Assembly: GCF_036850765.1 (NCBI RefSeq)
Contig: NC_089496.1
Coordinates: forward strand, 103,681,767 to 103,745,766
Direction: 5' to 3'
DNA: 64,000 bases
From: Saccopteryx bilineata
Taxonomy: Eukaryota > Chordata > Mammalia > Chiroptera > Emballonuridae
Shown: one piece after another, positions 45,261-55,534 of the stretch
Layout of the letters: the number at the start of each line of letters is the position of its first letter
Position numbering within the stretch: position 1 is the stretch's first letter
Notes under the pieces: model-generated
Database searches by the model: none
The model's input: only the letters and a program-made list of their open reading frames with translations
What the model was told of the DNA's origin: nothing
Position numbers and translations under genes: made by a program

Positions 45261-45846
45261 GTATGCCCACCGGAGAGGAGCATTTGTTACAAGTGATGAT
45301 CCGACAAGGACGCATTATAACCACCCAGAGTCTTTTGTTTACATTATAGTTCACTCTTGGTGTTTTGCATTCTATGGGTTTGGACAAACTGTACAATGAC
45401 ATGCGTGTCCATTGTTAGGCTCTCATACAGAGTATGTCACCGCCCTAACAATCCTCAGTGCTCTGCCTGTCACCTCTTTTCTTCCTTCCACTCTGGTAAC
45501 CACTGACCTTTTATTGTCTCCCTAGTTTTGCCTTTTCTAGAACATCATATAGTTGGAATCAAATAGTGCGTAGATCTTCCTTAGTAATAGAAACCTAAAG
45601 TTCTTCCGTCTTTTCATAGCTAGATAACTCACCTCTTTTAAGCACTAAATAATATCCCATTGTTTGGGTGTACCGAATTTTATTTATCATTCACCTGCTA
45701 AAGGACATCTTGGTTGCTTCCAAGTTTTACCAATTATGAATAAAGTTGCTACAGACATTCATATGCAGGTTTTTGTGTGGATATAAGTTTACAACTCCTT
45801 TGAGTAAAGACGAAGGAGCACAGGTGCTAGACTGAACGGAAGGTTA

Positions 45847-46540
45847 TGTTTCCCGTATTTCCTCATGTACAAGATGCATCTTTTTCCGAAAAATTTGGGG
45901 TCTAAAAACTGGGTGCATCTTATACAGTGTAGTTTTTTTACTTGCATTTTCCACTTTTCTGTGCTTGTTTTTGCGCTCATTGTTGAAGACAGTGATTCGT
46001 CATCAGACACAGATGACACACAAGCTAATGCAGGAGTCCCCAAACTACGGCCCACGGGCCGCATGCAGCCCCCTGAGGCCATTTATCCAGCCCCCACTGC
46101 ACTTCCGGAAGGGGCACCTCTTTCACTGGTGGTCAGTGAGAGGAGCACATTGACCATCTCATTAGCCAAAAGCAGGTCCATAGTTCCCATTGAAATGCTG
46201 GTCAGATTGTTGATTTAAATTTACTTGTTCTTTATTTTAAATATTGTATTTGTTCCTGTTTTTTTTTTTTACTTTAAAATATGTGCAGTCTGCATAGGGA
46301 TTTGTTCATAGTTTTTTTTTATAGTCTGGCCCTCCAACGGTCTGATGGAAAGTGAACTGGCCCCCTGTGTAAAGAGTTTGGGGACCCCTGATCTAATGGA
46401 TGGGAGTTCTGACAGTGATGAGTTGTATGAATTTTATGATGAATAAAACTTGAGTTCAATAACTTTATGTAATACATTTTTTTTTCCAAATTCTGGGTGC
46501 ATCTTATACACGGAAGCGTCTTATCCATGGGGAAACACAG
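45847..46540 (+). mobile_element. TA-flanked pogo/Tc-like element, split by a hAT MITE
   Basis: Left TGTTTCCCGTATTTCCTCAT then GTACAAGATGCATC, and the right GATGCATC-type complement CTTATCCATGGGGAAACACAG, are imperfect inverted repeats next to TA. The interior encodes acidic Ser/Asp-rich tracts on the plus strand (EDSDSSSDTDDTQAN before the insertion, DGSSDSDELYEFYDE then stop after it), typical of the C-terminal tail of pogo-like transposases. A 360-bp hAT MITE sits in the middle. Exact ends are uncertain by a few bases. Confidence 0.7.
46031..46390. mobile_element. hAT-type MITE with target-site duplication
   Basis: Ends CAGGAGTCCCCAAACTACGG and AGAGTTTGGGGACCCCTG are inverted repeats. The flanking 8-mers AGCTAATG (46023-46030) and ATCTAATG (46391-46398) agree at seven of eight positions, as expected for hAT. 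The interior CGGCCCACGGGCCGCATGCA is GC-rich, then T-rich. It differs from the hAT MITE at 44354. Confidence 0.9.
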
Positions 46541-46721
46541 TAGCTTGATAAGAAACCACCACCCTCTTTCAAAGTGGCGTTCCCACCGCAATGAAGAGAG
46601 TTTCCGTTATTCCACATCCTCACCCCCATTTGGTGTTGTCAGGGTTCCAGATTATAGACGTTCTAATAGGTGTGCGGTGCTCATTATTGTTTCAATTTGC
46701 ATTCCCCTGATGACACATCAC

Positions 46722-46733
46722 GGGGGGGGGGGG
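46722..46733. repeat. Poly-G run
   Basis: Twelve consecutive G residues inside the L1 fragment, replacing a short G stretch of the element. Confidence 0.85.
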
Positions 46734-47564
46734 CATCTTTAATATGCATACTGGCCATCTGTATATCTTCTTTGATGAGGTGTGTCTGTTAGGGTCTTTA
46801 TTTTTAAATTGAGTTTTCTTGTTGTTGAATTTTAAAGCGTTCTTTATATATCTTGGGTAATGGTTACCAGATGTCTTTTGCAAATATTTTTCTCCCACCC
46901 TGTAGCTATCTTCTAATTCTTTTGACATTGTCTTTCTCAAACTAGAAGTTTTTCATTTCAATGCAGTTCACCTTATCCGTTCTTTCAAGGACCGTGCCCG
47001 GTGTTGTATCTAAAACACCATCACTACCCAAGGTCCCCTAGGTTTTCTCCTGTGTCATCTTCTAGGAATTTTAAAGTTTTGCATTTTACGTTTAGGTCTA
47101 CAATCCATTTTACGTTAAGTTTTGTGAAGGGTGTAAGCTCTATATCTAGATTCTTTTCTCCTTTTTTGCACGTGATGTCTTGTTCCAGCACCATTTGTTG
47201 GAGACTATTTTTGCTCCATTGTATTTATTGCCTTTTGCTCCTTTGTCAAAGATCAGGTGACTGTATTAACGTAGGTTTATTTCTAGGCTCTGCACTCTGT
47301 TCCCTTATCTGTTTGTCTCTGTCTCTTCTTTCACTAATAGCTCCGTGTCCTGAGTACTGTAGTTTTATAGGGAAATCTTGAAGTAGGGTAGTGTCATTCT
47401 CCCAACTTAGTTCTTCTCCTTAAACATCCTCTTGGTTATTCTGGGTTTTACCGCTCTGTACAAACCTTAGAATCAATGTGTCAACCTACATAAATAATTT
47501 TCTGGGGCTGTACAGTGTTTGGCATACACAGGAATGGTGTTAATAGCAGAGGTGGTAGTAACCG

Positions 47565-47745
47565 CAACAATAAAGCAATGGTAACTACCACTTATCATCC
47601 GGTCTATTGTTTAATTCTCCTAAGAGCCCTGACAAAGTAGTTATTACACTCACTTACAGATAATGAACACAGGAAGGCTGCCCAAGGTTACACAACCAGT
47701 GAGCGGGAGAACCAGACTTGGAGCCTAGTTATTTGCCTATTCCGT
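47565..47745 (-). repeat. MIR SINE, antisense
   Basis: ACTTACAGATAATGAACACA, then GGCTGCCCAAGGTTACACAA and AGCGGGAGAACCAGACTTGG match the reversed MIR core. Confidence 0.75.
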
Positions 47746-49799
47746 TCTCCCCGGTCACATACTCACTCCCATCCCTTTATCGTAGGTGTTGTGGGAGAGT
47801 GAGAACTCACTATGTGTGGCTTTAATTGTTTGGGCCCCAGTCCATGGAATCAAACCACCTTTCTTCCCTGAATTTCTCCCAAAACAGGTTCCCTGAGCCA
47901 GACAGTAAACCTACTGGAGTTTAAAAAGATACAGTGTGTGTAGTGTGTGGCAGGCCAGCAGTAACCCTCCTAATCCCGATTTTACGCTCTCTGGCTGGGT
48001 GCCACCTTGTCGTAAAAGTCGTAAATGTATCTCTAATACTTGAATGCAATTGGGTTTCTGAATAGACGCTTATTTCCTCCTTCCAGGTACTTTCCATTTC
48101 TCTGTCCCAGCAAGTGTCCCTTACATAAACAGGTGACATTTCCATGTGCCAATGCTCAGGTGCTGTGGGCGACACACTTTCAGCTGTCTACGAAGCTGAT
48201 CAGAGCCAGAGCTCCCTCTCACCACCTTTGACGACCATTCTTTGCTGCTAGAGAAACTTGCTTTAGGACAAGATCTAGCTTGGGCTGTCATGGCAGAGCA
48301 CTGACTGAGAAGATTCGAACTGGACCAATGCAAAAACCTTGGCCTTAAGTTTTCCAGTGTTCGGAGATCATCGTTAAGCCTCCAGTGTGATTATTTGGGG
48401 AATCAGGAAATGAGGTCAAGTGCTGAAATATTTCAGGGAAGAGGTTTCAGTCACCTACTTCAAACGTCACACCCAAGAGTGATCTAACCTTTGCAAAAGC
48501 CTTTACCTCAAATACATTTATATTGTTAGGTCGCACTGATAATTCTTTGTTGCATTACCTTTCCTGTTTAAAAAAAGAAATTAAAACAATCTGAGAAGGC
48601 AGATAATGTTTAATGGAAAAGGGCAGCGATGGGCTAATGGTTGCCTAGCAACCACTAGACATGGCTTTGCTGCTTCGCTCTAGAGAAGCCAAAATGGCGG
48701 CTATAATCCTTCTGTAGCCCCCTGGACAGTGTACTGTGAGTGACAGTTCCCTCTGGGGCCAAATCATTTTCTTCTTTGTCTTGGGCAGCAGGTCATTTTT
48801 TTTTTTAAGCTTCCAAATGGAAAAAACTCAGTGCCTAATTCTTGCATACGCTAATGCCTACCCTTTCATCTTCTCAGAAAATCTAGGCTGAACTTCCCAG
48901 GTTCTTCCTTTGGGCAGTTCTGAAGTGTTTTCATACACTCCCCACTTCCCCCTTTGAGTTCCCCTGTCAATCAATTCCCAACCCCGGTTAAGTACTTTTT
49001 GAGGTCAAGCAAAGCACTTGACATGATTTAGTTTTAGAAAGTCTTCTCTCGTCTTATCCTCCTTCCCACTTCCAGAAGGGTCCTGACATGACTCTTCAGT
49101 TCCCTAAGGCCCAGGAGGACTTGGAAATACTTTGACCACTGGGTTTTCTCACAACTAGTAAATGGAGAGGGAAGAGAAATATGCTAATAAAAAGTGTATA
49201 AAGTATTTCCGGGATTATAAACATGACCAGTAAGACTGAATGAATCTATTTTTACAAATAACATATTCATTGGCATATGTCAGAAACTACAAGTCTATTG
49301 TAAGGAACCCAAAATGCCTGAACTGCTTTAACCTTTGCTATCCCTAAATCCCCAGTAGACTGGGAAGAGTTAGGTGTGACCTCAGCTGGAAGGATGAAAT
49401 AGCCACCTGTGTAGACTGCCCGTGGTAGCTTGCTGACTTGGGACAAATGGAAGGGGTATGACTGTTGGACCTTCATATCTTAGTGGGCTGGGCACTGTAA
49501 AACAGGAGTGCTCAGCAGGGTCCTCTGTGTGGGAAGGGTTTAGGAGGCCCAGGAACCCCTGGAATCATGTGAAAACGCAGTGCGTATGCTCATGTGTGCA
49601 TCTTTTCAGAGAGACGTCTGTCTGTAGCTTCCAGAAGGTTAAAAGCCAGTGGCAGAAAGGAAGGTGAAGAAATGAGGAGCTTTGTCAAAAGTCTGTTGGT
49701 TTCAGAAAAAAAAAATACTGAGGACACATTAGAGCAGAAATGTTTCTAAAGAAAAGAGGAAGGAAATAACTTATTATTTAGTAGATATTTTTGGTCATT
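47746..49799. other. Unique sequence, no gene seen
   Basis: No exon is recognised. It includes the RFX/YY1 motif pair at 48639-48701. Confidence 0.45.
48639..48701. promoter_or_regulatory. Perfect RFX X-box with adjacent YY1-type motif
   Basis: GGTTGCCTAGCAACC (48639-48653) is a perfect palindromic X-box (GTTGCC-T-AGCAAC), the high-affinity RFX1-3 site of ciliary genes and some enhancers. About 38 bp downstream AAAATGGCGGC (48691-48701) matches the YY1 consensus (AAGATGGCGGC). The pair sits in repeat-free DNA. No exon is visible beside it, so promoter function is unproven. Confidence 0.55.
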
Positions 49800-49878
49800 C
49801 ATTCAAACACTTTTACTGATCACTTACTACATACCAGTCACTGCGAAAGGTCCTAGAGACACAGGCATTAAAAAGGAA
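49800..49878 (+). repeat. L2-like LINE 3' fragment
   Basis: TTACTGATCACTTACTACAT then ACCAGTCACTGCGAAAGGTC matches the L2-type tail; a SINE inserted just after it. Confidence 0.55.
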
Positions 49879-49884
49879 TGGGCC

Positions 49885-50251
49885 AGCCTGACCAAGCAGT
49901 GGTGCAGTGGATAGAGCTCCAGACTGGGACACGGAGGACCCAGGTTTGGACCCCTGAGGTCACCAGCTTGAGCATGGGGTCGCTGGTTTGAGCATAGGAT
50001 TAGAGACATGACCCCATGGTCGCTGGTTTGAGCTCAAAGGTCACTGGCTTGAAGCCCACGGTCGCTGGCTTGAGCAAGGGGTCACACAGTCTGCTGTAGC
50101 CCCTGGTCAAGGCACATATGAGAAAGCAATCAATGAGCAACTAAGGAGCTGCAATGAAGAATTACTGATTCTCATCTCTGCTCCTTCCTGTCTGTCCCTA
50201 TCTGTCCTCTCTCTGACTCTCTTTCTCTGTCTCAAAAAAAAAAAAAAAAAA
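49885..50251 (+). mobile_element. tRNA-derived SINE, second type (CCTGACCAAG head)
   Basis: GCCTGACCAAGCAGTGGTGC, then AGGACCCAGGTTTGGACCCC, several GGTCGCTGGTTTGAGC repeats, AAGGCACATATGAGAAAGCA, a TC-rich part and a long A tail. AAAAAGGAA flanks both ends. It is longer than the 22345 copy because of extra GGTCGCTGG-type units. Confidence 0.88.
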
Positions 50252-50255
50252 AAAA

Positions 50256-50440
50256 AGGAACAACACATTAAATCATGGCGTTGCAGCCTAGGGGGCTGAA
50301 TAACACATATTGCTTATTTTATGTGTTAGGGAGCTTTATGCACATTAATAAAACCTTCAAACAACCATATAAACTTAAAATCATTATGTTATCGTGTTAA
50401 GTCTCAAATTACACATGACCTGAGAGCTTCCAGCACCACA
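50256..50440. other. Short unassigned gap
   Basis: Nothing recognised. Confidence 0.4.
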
Positions 50441-50610
50441 GTGAATGGCGGGACCTCAGGCAGTTTCCTTCGTCTCTCTGTACCTTGTTCTCCTTCTGAA
50501 AAATGGAGCTAATCTGACAGAGCAGTGCGGACTGGTTTTGTTCAGTGCCCTAGCCTCAGCGCTTACAATAGTGCCGGCCACATAACCAGCCTGCAGAAGT
50601 ATTTATTCTA
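50441..50610 (+). repeat. MIR SINE, diverged
   Basis: GGACCTCAGGCAGTTTCCTT, TTCTCCTTCTGAAAAATGGA and AGTGCCGGCCACATAACC follow MIR order. Confidence 0.6.
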
Positions 50611-51479
50611 AAAAAAAAAAAAAAAAAAATGAGGAAAGAGAACATGGAGAGACCCACTGCTTCCAGATGCTGCAATCTGCCCATAACTAGGAGAACTCTA
50701 GGGCCATCCTGGAGCAGTCCTGGAGGTAAAGGGACCAGGACACCGAATCCGGAAGAAGGCAGCTTGCTCCCGAAGGAGCTGTGCTAGTTACAAAGCTTTT
50801 GACCTGATGGCGCTGGGCTAGTTACAAAGCTATTTACCAAGCTTTTGTTGGAGCTGGAGCCACTTCTGATAACATAAGAATTTCATAAAAACGTCTTCCA
50901 AGGTGCAGGGAAACATCTGAGGACTTTAATTAAGCCCTCCGCCATGGGGAATGGAACTTCCATGCACATGGACTGGATTTTCTGTTTCTTTTTTTTATTT
51001 CTGAGCACTGCTGGCAAGGAAGCAAGTGCCAAGTGAGAATTCCAATTGAGTTCTTTGACACGGAAACTTTCTGGGGTTTTTTTTGGGGGGGGGGGGGAAT
51101 GAAAGTAGTTAACTGCGTAGAGCCAACCCGTTTAGGGATATGAGCATTTATATTAATGGAATTAGACTCAGTGATTATACTGCATGGTACACCTACCTCC
51201 CTACAGCTTGTGATAAAACGTGCAAGTTTGTTGACTCGTTTTTCTCTTTCCCATTCCCGCATCCCCATGTAGGAAGGAGATACTACTCCAAGACAAAGAT
51301 CCTTTAACATTCATGTGCACTGATCAAAGGAGCGAATTAAACTGCAGGGTCCCAGACCCTGCCCCAGAGAGGGGCCCTGGAGCCATTCATTGTGAGCAAG
51401 CGCTTCTGCTTGCAGGCAGTGCGTGGGTCATATTTAGAGAACCCCAGGAGCAGGGAGAGAGAGCAAAGGCCTGGCCTGG
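50611..51479. other. Unique sequence, no gene seen
   Basis: Includes a poly-A run near 50611, a spaced duplication GCTAGTTACAAAGCT (50783-50797 and 50817-50831) and a G14 run near 51085. Confidence 0.45.
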
Positions 51480-51633
51480 GTTCTAATCTTAGCCCTTTTA
51501 TGCTTCATGTATAGTGTTCGAGTTCTCTATTAAACCTCCTAGCATCTGTGTCCTCATCTATAAAACATGAATAATGTGTACTGGCTTCTGTGGAGGGATG
51601 CTTCTGAGAGCACTGTGTTTTCAAAGTGAGATG
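51480..51633 (+). repeat. MIR-like SINE, diverged
   Basis: GGGTTCTAATCTTAGCCCTT, then GTGTCCTCATCTATAAAACA and TGAATAATGTGTACTGGC match MIR in order. Confidence 0.6.
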
Positions 51634-51650
51634 AAAACACTCTAGCTTTC

Positions 51651-51985
51651 ACCTGACCAGGTGGTTGCACAGTGGATAGTGTCGGACTGGGATGTGGAGG
51701 ACCCAGGTTCGAGACCCTGAGGTCGCCAGCTTGAGCGCGGGCTCATCTGGTTTAAGCAAAAGCTCACCAGCTTGAGCTCAAGTTCGCTGGCTCAAACAAG
51801 GGGTCACTCAGTCTGCTGTAGCCCCCCTGGTCAAGGCACTATGAGAAATCAATCAATGAATAACTAAGGAGCCGCAACGAAGAATTGATGTTTCTCATCT
51901 CTCTCCTTTCCTGTCTGTCCCTACCTGTTCCTCTCTCTGACTCTGTCTCTGCCACAAAAAAACCCAAAAAATTAAAAAACAAACA
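51651..51985 (+). mobile_element. tRNA-derived SINE, second type
   Basis: ACCTGACCAGGTGGTTGCAC, then GAGGACCCAGGTTCGAGACC and GAGGTCGCCAGCTTGAGCGC. AACACTCTAGCTTTC is duplicated on both sides (left ends at 51650, right begins near 51988), a perfect target-site duplication. The A-rich tail is interspersed with C. Confidence 0.93.
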
Positions 51986-52003
51986 AAAAACACTCTAGCT
52001 TTC

Positions 52004-54047
52004 CAGCCTGTAGACTTTTCTATGATGTATGTAAAATTGAGGTGTCTCTTTAAGGCCAGAACCTATACAACACCGAATAATCAAAGTGTTTTTAGAAACT
52101 GAGTAGAACAGTAACAGTGGTTCCCAAGGCGTATGTGCCCAATCAGTCATGAATATTGAATAAGGTTATCAAGACAAAATGGTTTACTGGGAGGACCAGG
52201 TATTTACTCTCCATCCATCCATCTATCCATCCACCCCACCCCCCATCCATCCACATAAAATGCTGGCCTGCAATCTTATTCCAGGCGAGCTGCAGGAGAG
52301 TCACCCATGAGCTTTGAATAAAACAAAGCAGTTCCAGACGGCATGCCCAGAGATTGAGGAGGTCTGCGTTGGACTCAGAAATCTACAGAAGGTTCAGAGG
52401 ATGTGATTTCCATGCCCTGAGGGCACATGTCAAGAAAAACTAGGGAGTATGAGGATTTAAGATGAGCCTCAAATAAAGGGCAGATTCAGCAGGACAGGGG
52501 AAGGGGAGGGGCCCAGCACAGACACAGAAGGGGAATGCTCAGAGGCCCTGCCCAGACAGGGTTCCAGGCGCGAAAGAAGTGTCGGACAGTCTAAAACAGC
52601 GTTTTTCACTGGTCTACAATGCTACTCTTCCACAGTTTGTTTCCCAAAGTGCTGTGACTAAATCGGTAGATTGTTAATAGATGGTAGGTTAAATAATAAT
52701 AATAATAAAAAGATCATATCGTTAAACAAATCTGAGCACTGTGATGAACATCAGTGGTGGTTACTGACTCCTCAGAGCCCAGCTGAGACAACGTGCACTG
52801 CCAAGGCCACAGCGGCAACAACATGCGAGGTGTCCCGAGTGGGCCTGCCCATCGCTGTGCTTCTCAATGGGCTCAGGTTCCGTGGAACATATTTTGGGAG
52901 CTTCTCTGCTCTATGCGCGCACCTACGTTTAAGTATCTATGTACCAACGTATGTATTTATTCACCTACACGTTTAAGCACATGGCCTATAGTACGTGGTG
53001 GTTTTAACTTTTACCCTTGTCCCTTGTCCAGAGCCTGCTGTATGCACAGTGGTAAATGCTCGTGGGTTTTTTAAAATCTGTAAACCGCTCATTAGTTTTC
53101 ATACTATCTCGGTGTGGGGGGTCATTAAAGGGTTTCATTTATTCTTACAGTCAATCATCACGACACTTAGGACCTTAAATCCAGAAGGCTTCCACCTAGT
53201 GCTGCCGGTCATCTCTGCTTCCCATTTTATCGTGACTCCTGGTGAGGTGCAGGTTACTTAAACTCTCCCGCCTTCAAGTTCAGCACCCCACAATGCTTGT
53301 CCAAATAATTTCCCCGAGAAAGATCTCGTCCCGACAGCCACGATCAGGTCTTCTGTGTGTATGCCCACACACAGATTCACACTCCCCGCTTCTCCCCATT
53401 ACCTGGTCTGTGGACCCATCCCCAGCCTCTGTGTCGGCTGCTGACGGTCCATAGCTAACCCCCATTACGGAGAACAGCCGCCCACTGGGGAGGCCACCTT
53501 GCCGGGAAGTGGTATCCCTCCGCCGCAAGGGCAGCCCACAGGCACTGATGGACGGGGACGGGCCATTAGGAGGTGAGCCCCTTCACTTGAAGGGCAATTC
53601 ACAGCGCCAGGCTCTTCCTAGCTAGGCTCTTTCCCTTTGATGTTGGCTTTCCTCCCTCCCTCCCAGATCTTTCCAGAACTGCACATCTTTATAAACCATC
53701 CCACAAACATGGAGACACTGCTTCCAGGAACCCCAACCTAAGACACCACCTACTGTGGTCATGCCCCGAATCTTGCCTTGGTCAGGATCGGTAGGGCCCT
53801 GAGCTCAGCCGCGCCCACTATTGCTGAGTGAACAGCTCAGCAGCTCTCTGACACTCCATGGTTAAAACCGGTCCCAACCCCTCAACCTCCGTCTTCTCTG
53901 ACAGCCCTCCCTTCCCACCTCCAGATCTCTATATACAATGTCTAGGCGTTAATTCCATGGGCACCTTGACACCGAATGTCTAAAAAGGACCCATTCTGCT
54001 AAATGTGACATCAGGAAACGTCTGATTTGCCATGACTAAAGGACCAA
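52004..54047. other. Unique sequence, no gene seen
   Basis: Contains a CATC-rich simple repeat (52210-52255) and an AAT repeat (52691-52707). Around 53440-53740 the text looks like old retroelement debris that I cannot name. No exon. Confidence 0.45.
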
Positions 54048-55320
54048 ATGAGCAACATGACACACAATACCTGCCCTCACTACCTTCCTCACCCTACGCC
54101 ACCATCCCTGGCACCCTCCCTCCCCCTTACCCCAACAGTCACCAAGTCCTGTCAAACCCGCCACCTGCCACCTACACTCCCCTCCATCCCCTCGGGCTGG
54201 CCTAAGTTCTCCCCAGTCCTGCCCTGGCCACTGAAATGACCCAACCAGCCTGTCCTCAGCCTTGCCTTTCCACTTGCCAGTCCTCATATGTAGATTTGCA
54301 CATTTCTTGCTTAATGTCACTGTCCCTTGCTCCCTAGACTCGAACTCAAGTCCCAACCGCAGTGTGTCTCACAGGGCCATGTGCAAGCAGGTCCAGCGCC
54401 CTCTCTGCTGTCATCATTCTGCTGCTGGACCTCCACCGGCCAGCCCAGCCCAGCCCACTGCTAACCCCCTGCTGTGCCCCAGTGTCACACTGCTCCTTGG
54501 CCTGGACCCTCTTGCTTCAGTAGCTCACAGGAGCAGTGAAGTTGTGATTACCCTTAGGCATTACACCCCACGTTGTCCCTGCCACGAGGCCCGGCCTGAC
54601 CTTCCGCAGGTGATCGCATCCTCACCTGAGCCTCACTGCGCACAGAATGCCATTCGGGCCCTTACTGCGTTCCACAGGTCGTCGGGACCCACATCGTGCA
54701 CACTACCTGGTAACACGAGTGGCTGTTCTGATCAGGTCTGTCAACACGTCCAAGGAAAAATGTCTACATCAAATCACAAACCGGTTTGTACTAGTCTTCC
54801 ACACTGACTCAGCAACAGTCACCGCTTTGTGTTGAGGTCATGTGTGAGGCAATATGGCAGACACTGCCCGCTGGTCACCGACATGTATCCCCTCTTCTTC
54901 CTGGGAACAGCCAGTCCCACTTTGCAGCCTCCTGGGGGGTGTGGTGGGGGGTGAAGTAACCAAGTTCCGGCCGTGCAAGCATGTGGGAGGACTTCCGGCT
55001 GCCAGGTCAGACCCAGGACTGCCCACCGGGCCCTTCCATGCTCCTTCCCCACAGGTGACTGAGACGGGGCACTGGAGTTACGGGGCAGAGGTGAGAAAGC
55101 TGCTGTCGGCCGGGGTCTCAGAGTGACCACATGGAGCACAGCCCCATTGGTGGGAACATCCTCCTCTGTCCCATGAGCAGAAATCGAATCTGCTGAGTTC
55201 GAGGTGGCAGCAGTGGGCACATTTCCTGCAGTAGGTCACATCACCTGAACATGGGTGGCCCTGTGACACAGCCATTCTAACATGAGGACATGACGATAGA
55301 ATCTAAGAAGAACTACATAG
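54048..55320. other. GC-rich unassigned sequence
   Basis: C-rich DNA with overlapping open frames on both strands (the longest, plus strand 54262-54807, 181 codons). The frame has no domain I recognise, is rich in P, S, C and H as expected from C-rich DNA, and lacks splice context. I do not call a gene. Confidence 0.45.
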
Positions 55321-55332
55321 AAAATTACTGAG

Positions 55333-55522
55333 GCCTGACCTGTGGTGGCGCAGTGGATAAAGCATCGACCTGGAAATGCTGAGGTCGCCGGTTCGAAATC
55401 CTGGGCTTGCCTGGTCAAGGCACATAGGGGAGTTGATGCTTCCAGCTCCTCCCCCCTTCTCTCTGTCTCTCTCTCCTCTATCTTTCTCTCTCCCTCTCTC
55501 TCCTCTCTAAAAATGAATAAAA
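55333..55522 (+). mobile_element. Short tRNA-derived SINE
   Basis: GCCTGACCTGTGGTGGCGCA, then GGTTCGAAATCCTGGGCTTG and TCAAGGCACATAGGGGAGTT, a TC-rich tail and AATAAAAAA. AAAATTACTGAG is duplicated exactly (55321-55332 and 55523-55534). Confidence 0.93.
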
Positions 55523-55534
55523 AAAATTACTGAG

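Larger units (their letters stand above)
45345..47465 (-). repeat. L1M-type LINE 3' region, antisense, interrupted
   Basis: The plus strand reads as reversed L1 3' UTR and ORF2 end. The left part (45345-45846) has CACCTGCTAAAGGACATCTT and CAATTATGAATAAAGTTGCT. The right part (46541-47465) has CCTCACCCCCATTTGGTGTTG, ATCTGTATATCTTCTTTGAT, CCAGCACCATTTGTTGGAGA and TTTGCTCCTTTGTCAAAGAT. The two parts join at the site of a TA-flanked element (45847-46540), which is therefore younger. No open frame of L1 protein length remains. Confidence 0.85.

Noticed and set aside
54262..54807. 181-codon plus-strand frame
   Set aside because: C-rich non-coding composition, no recognised domain, no splice sites or promoter, and overlapping frames on the other strand.
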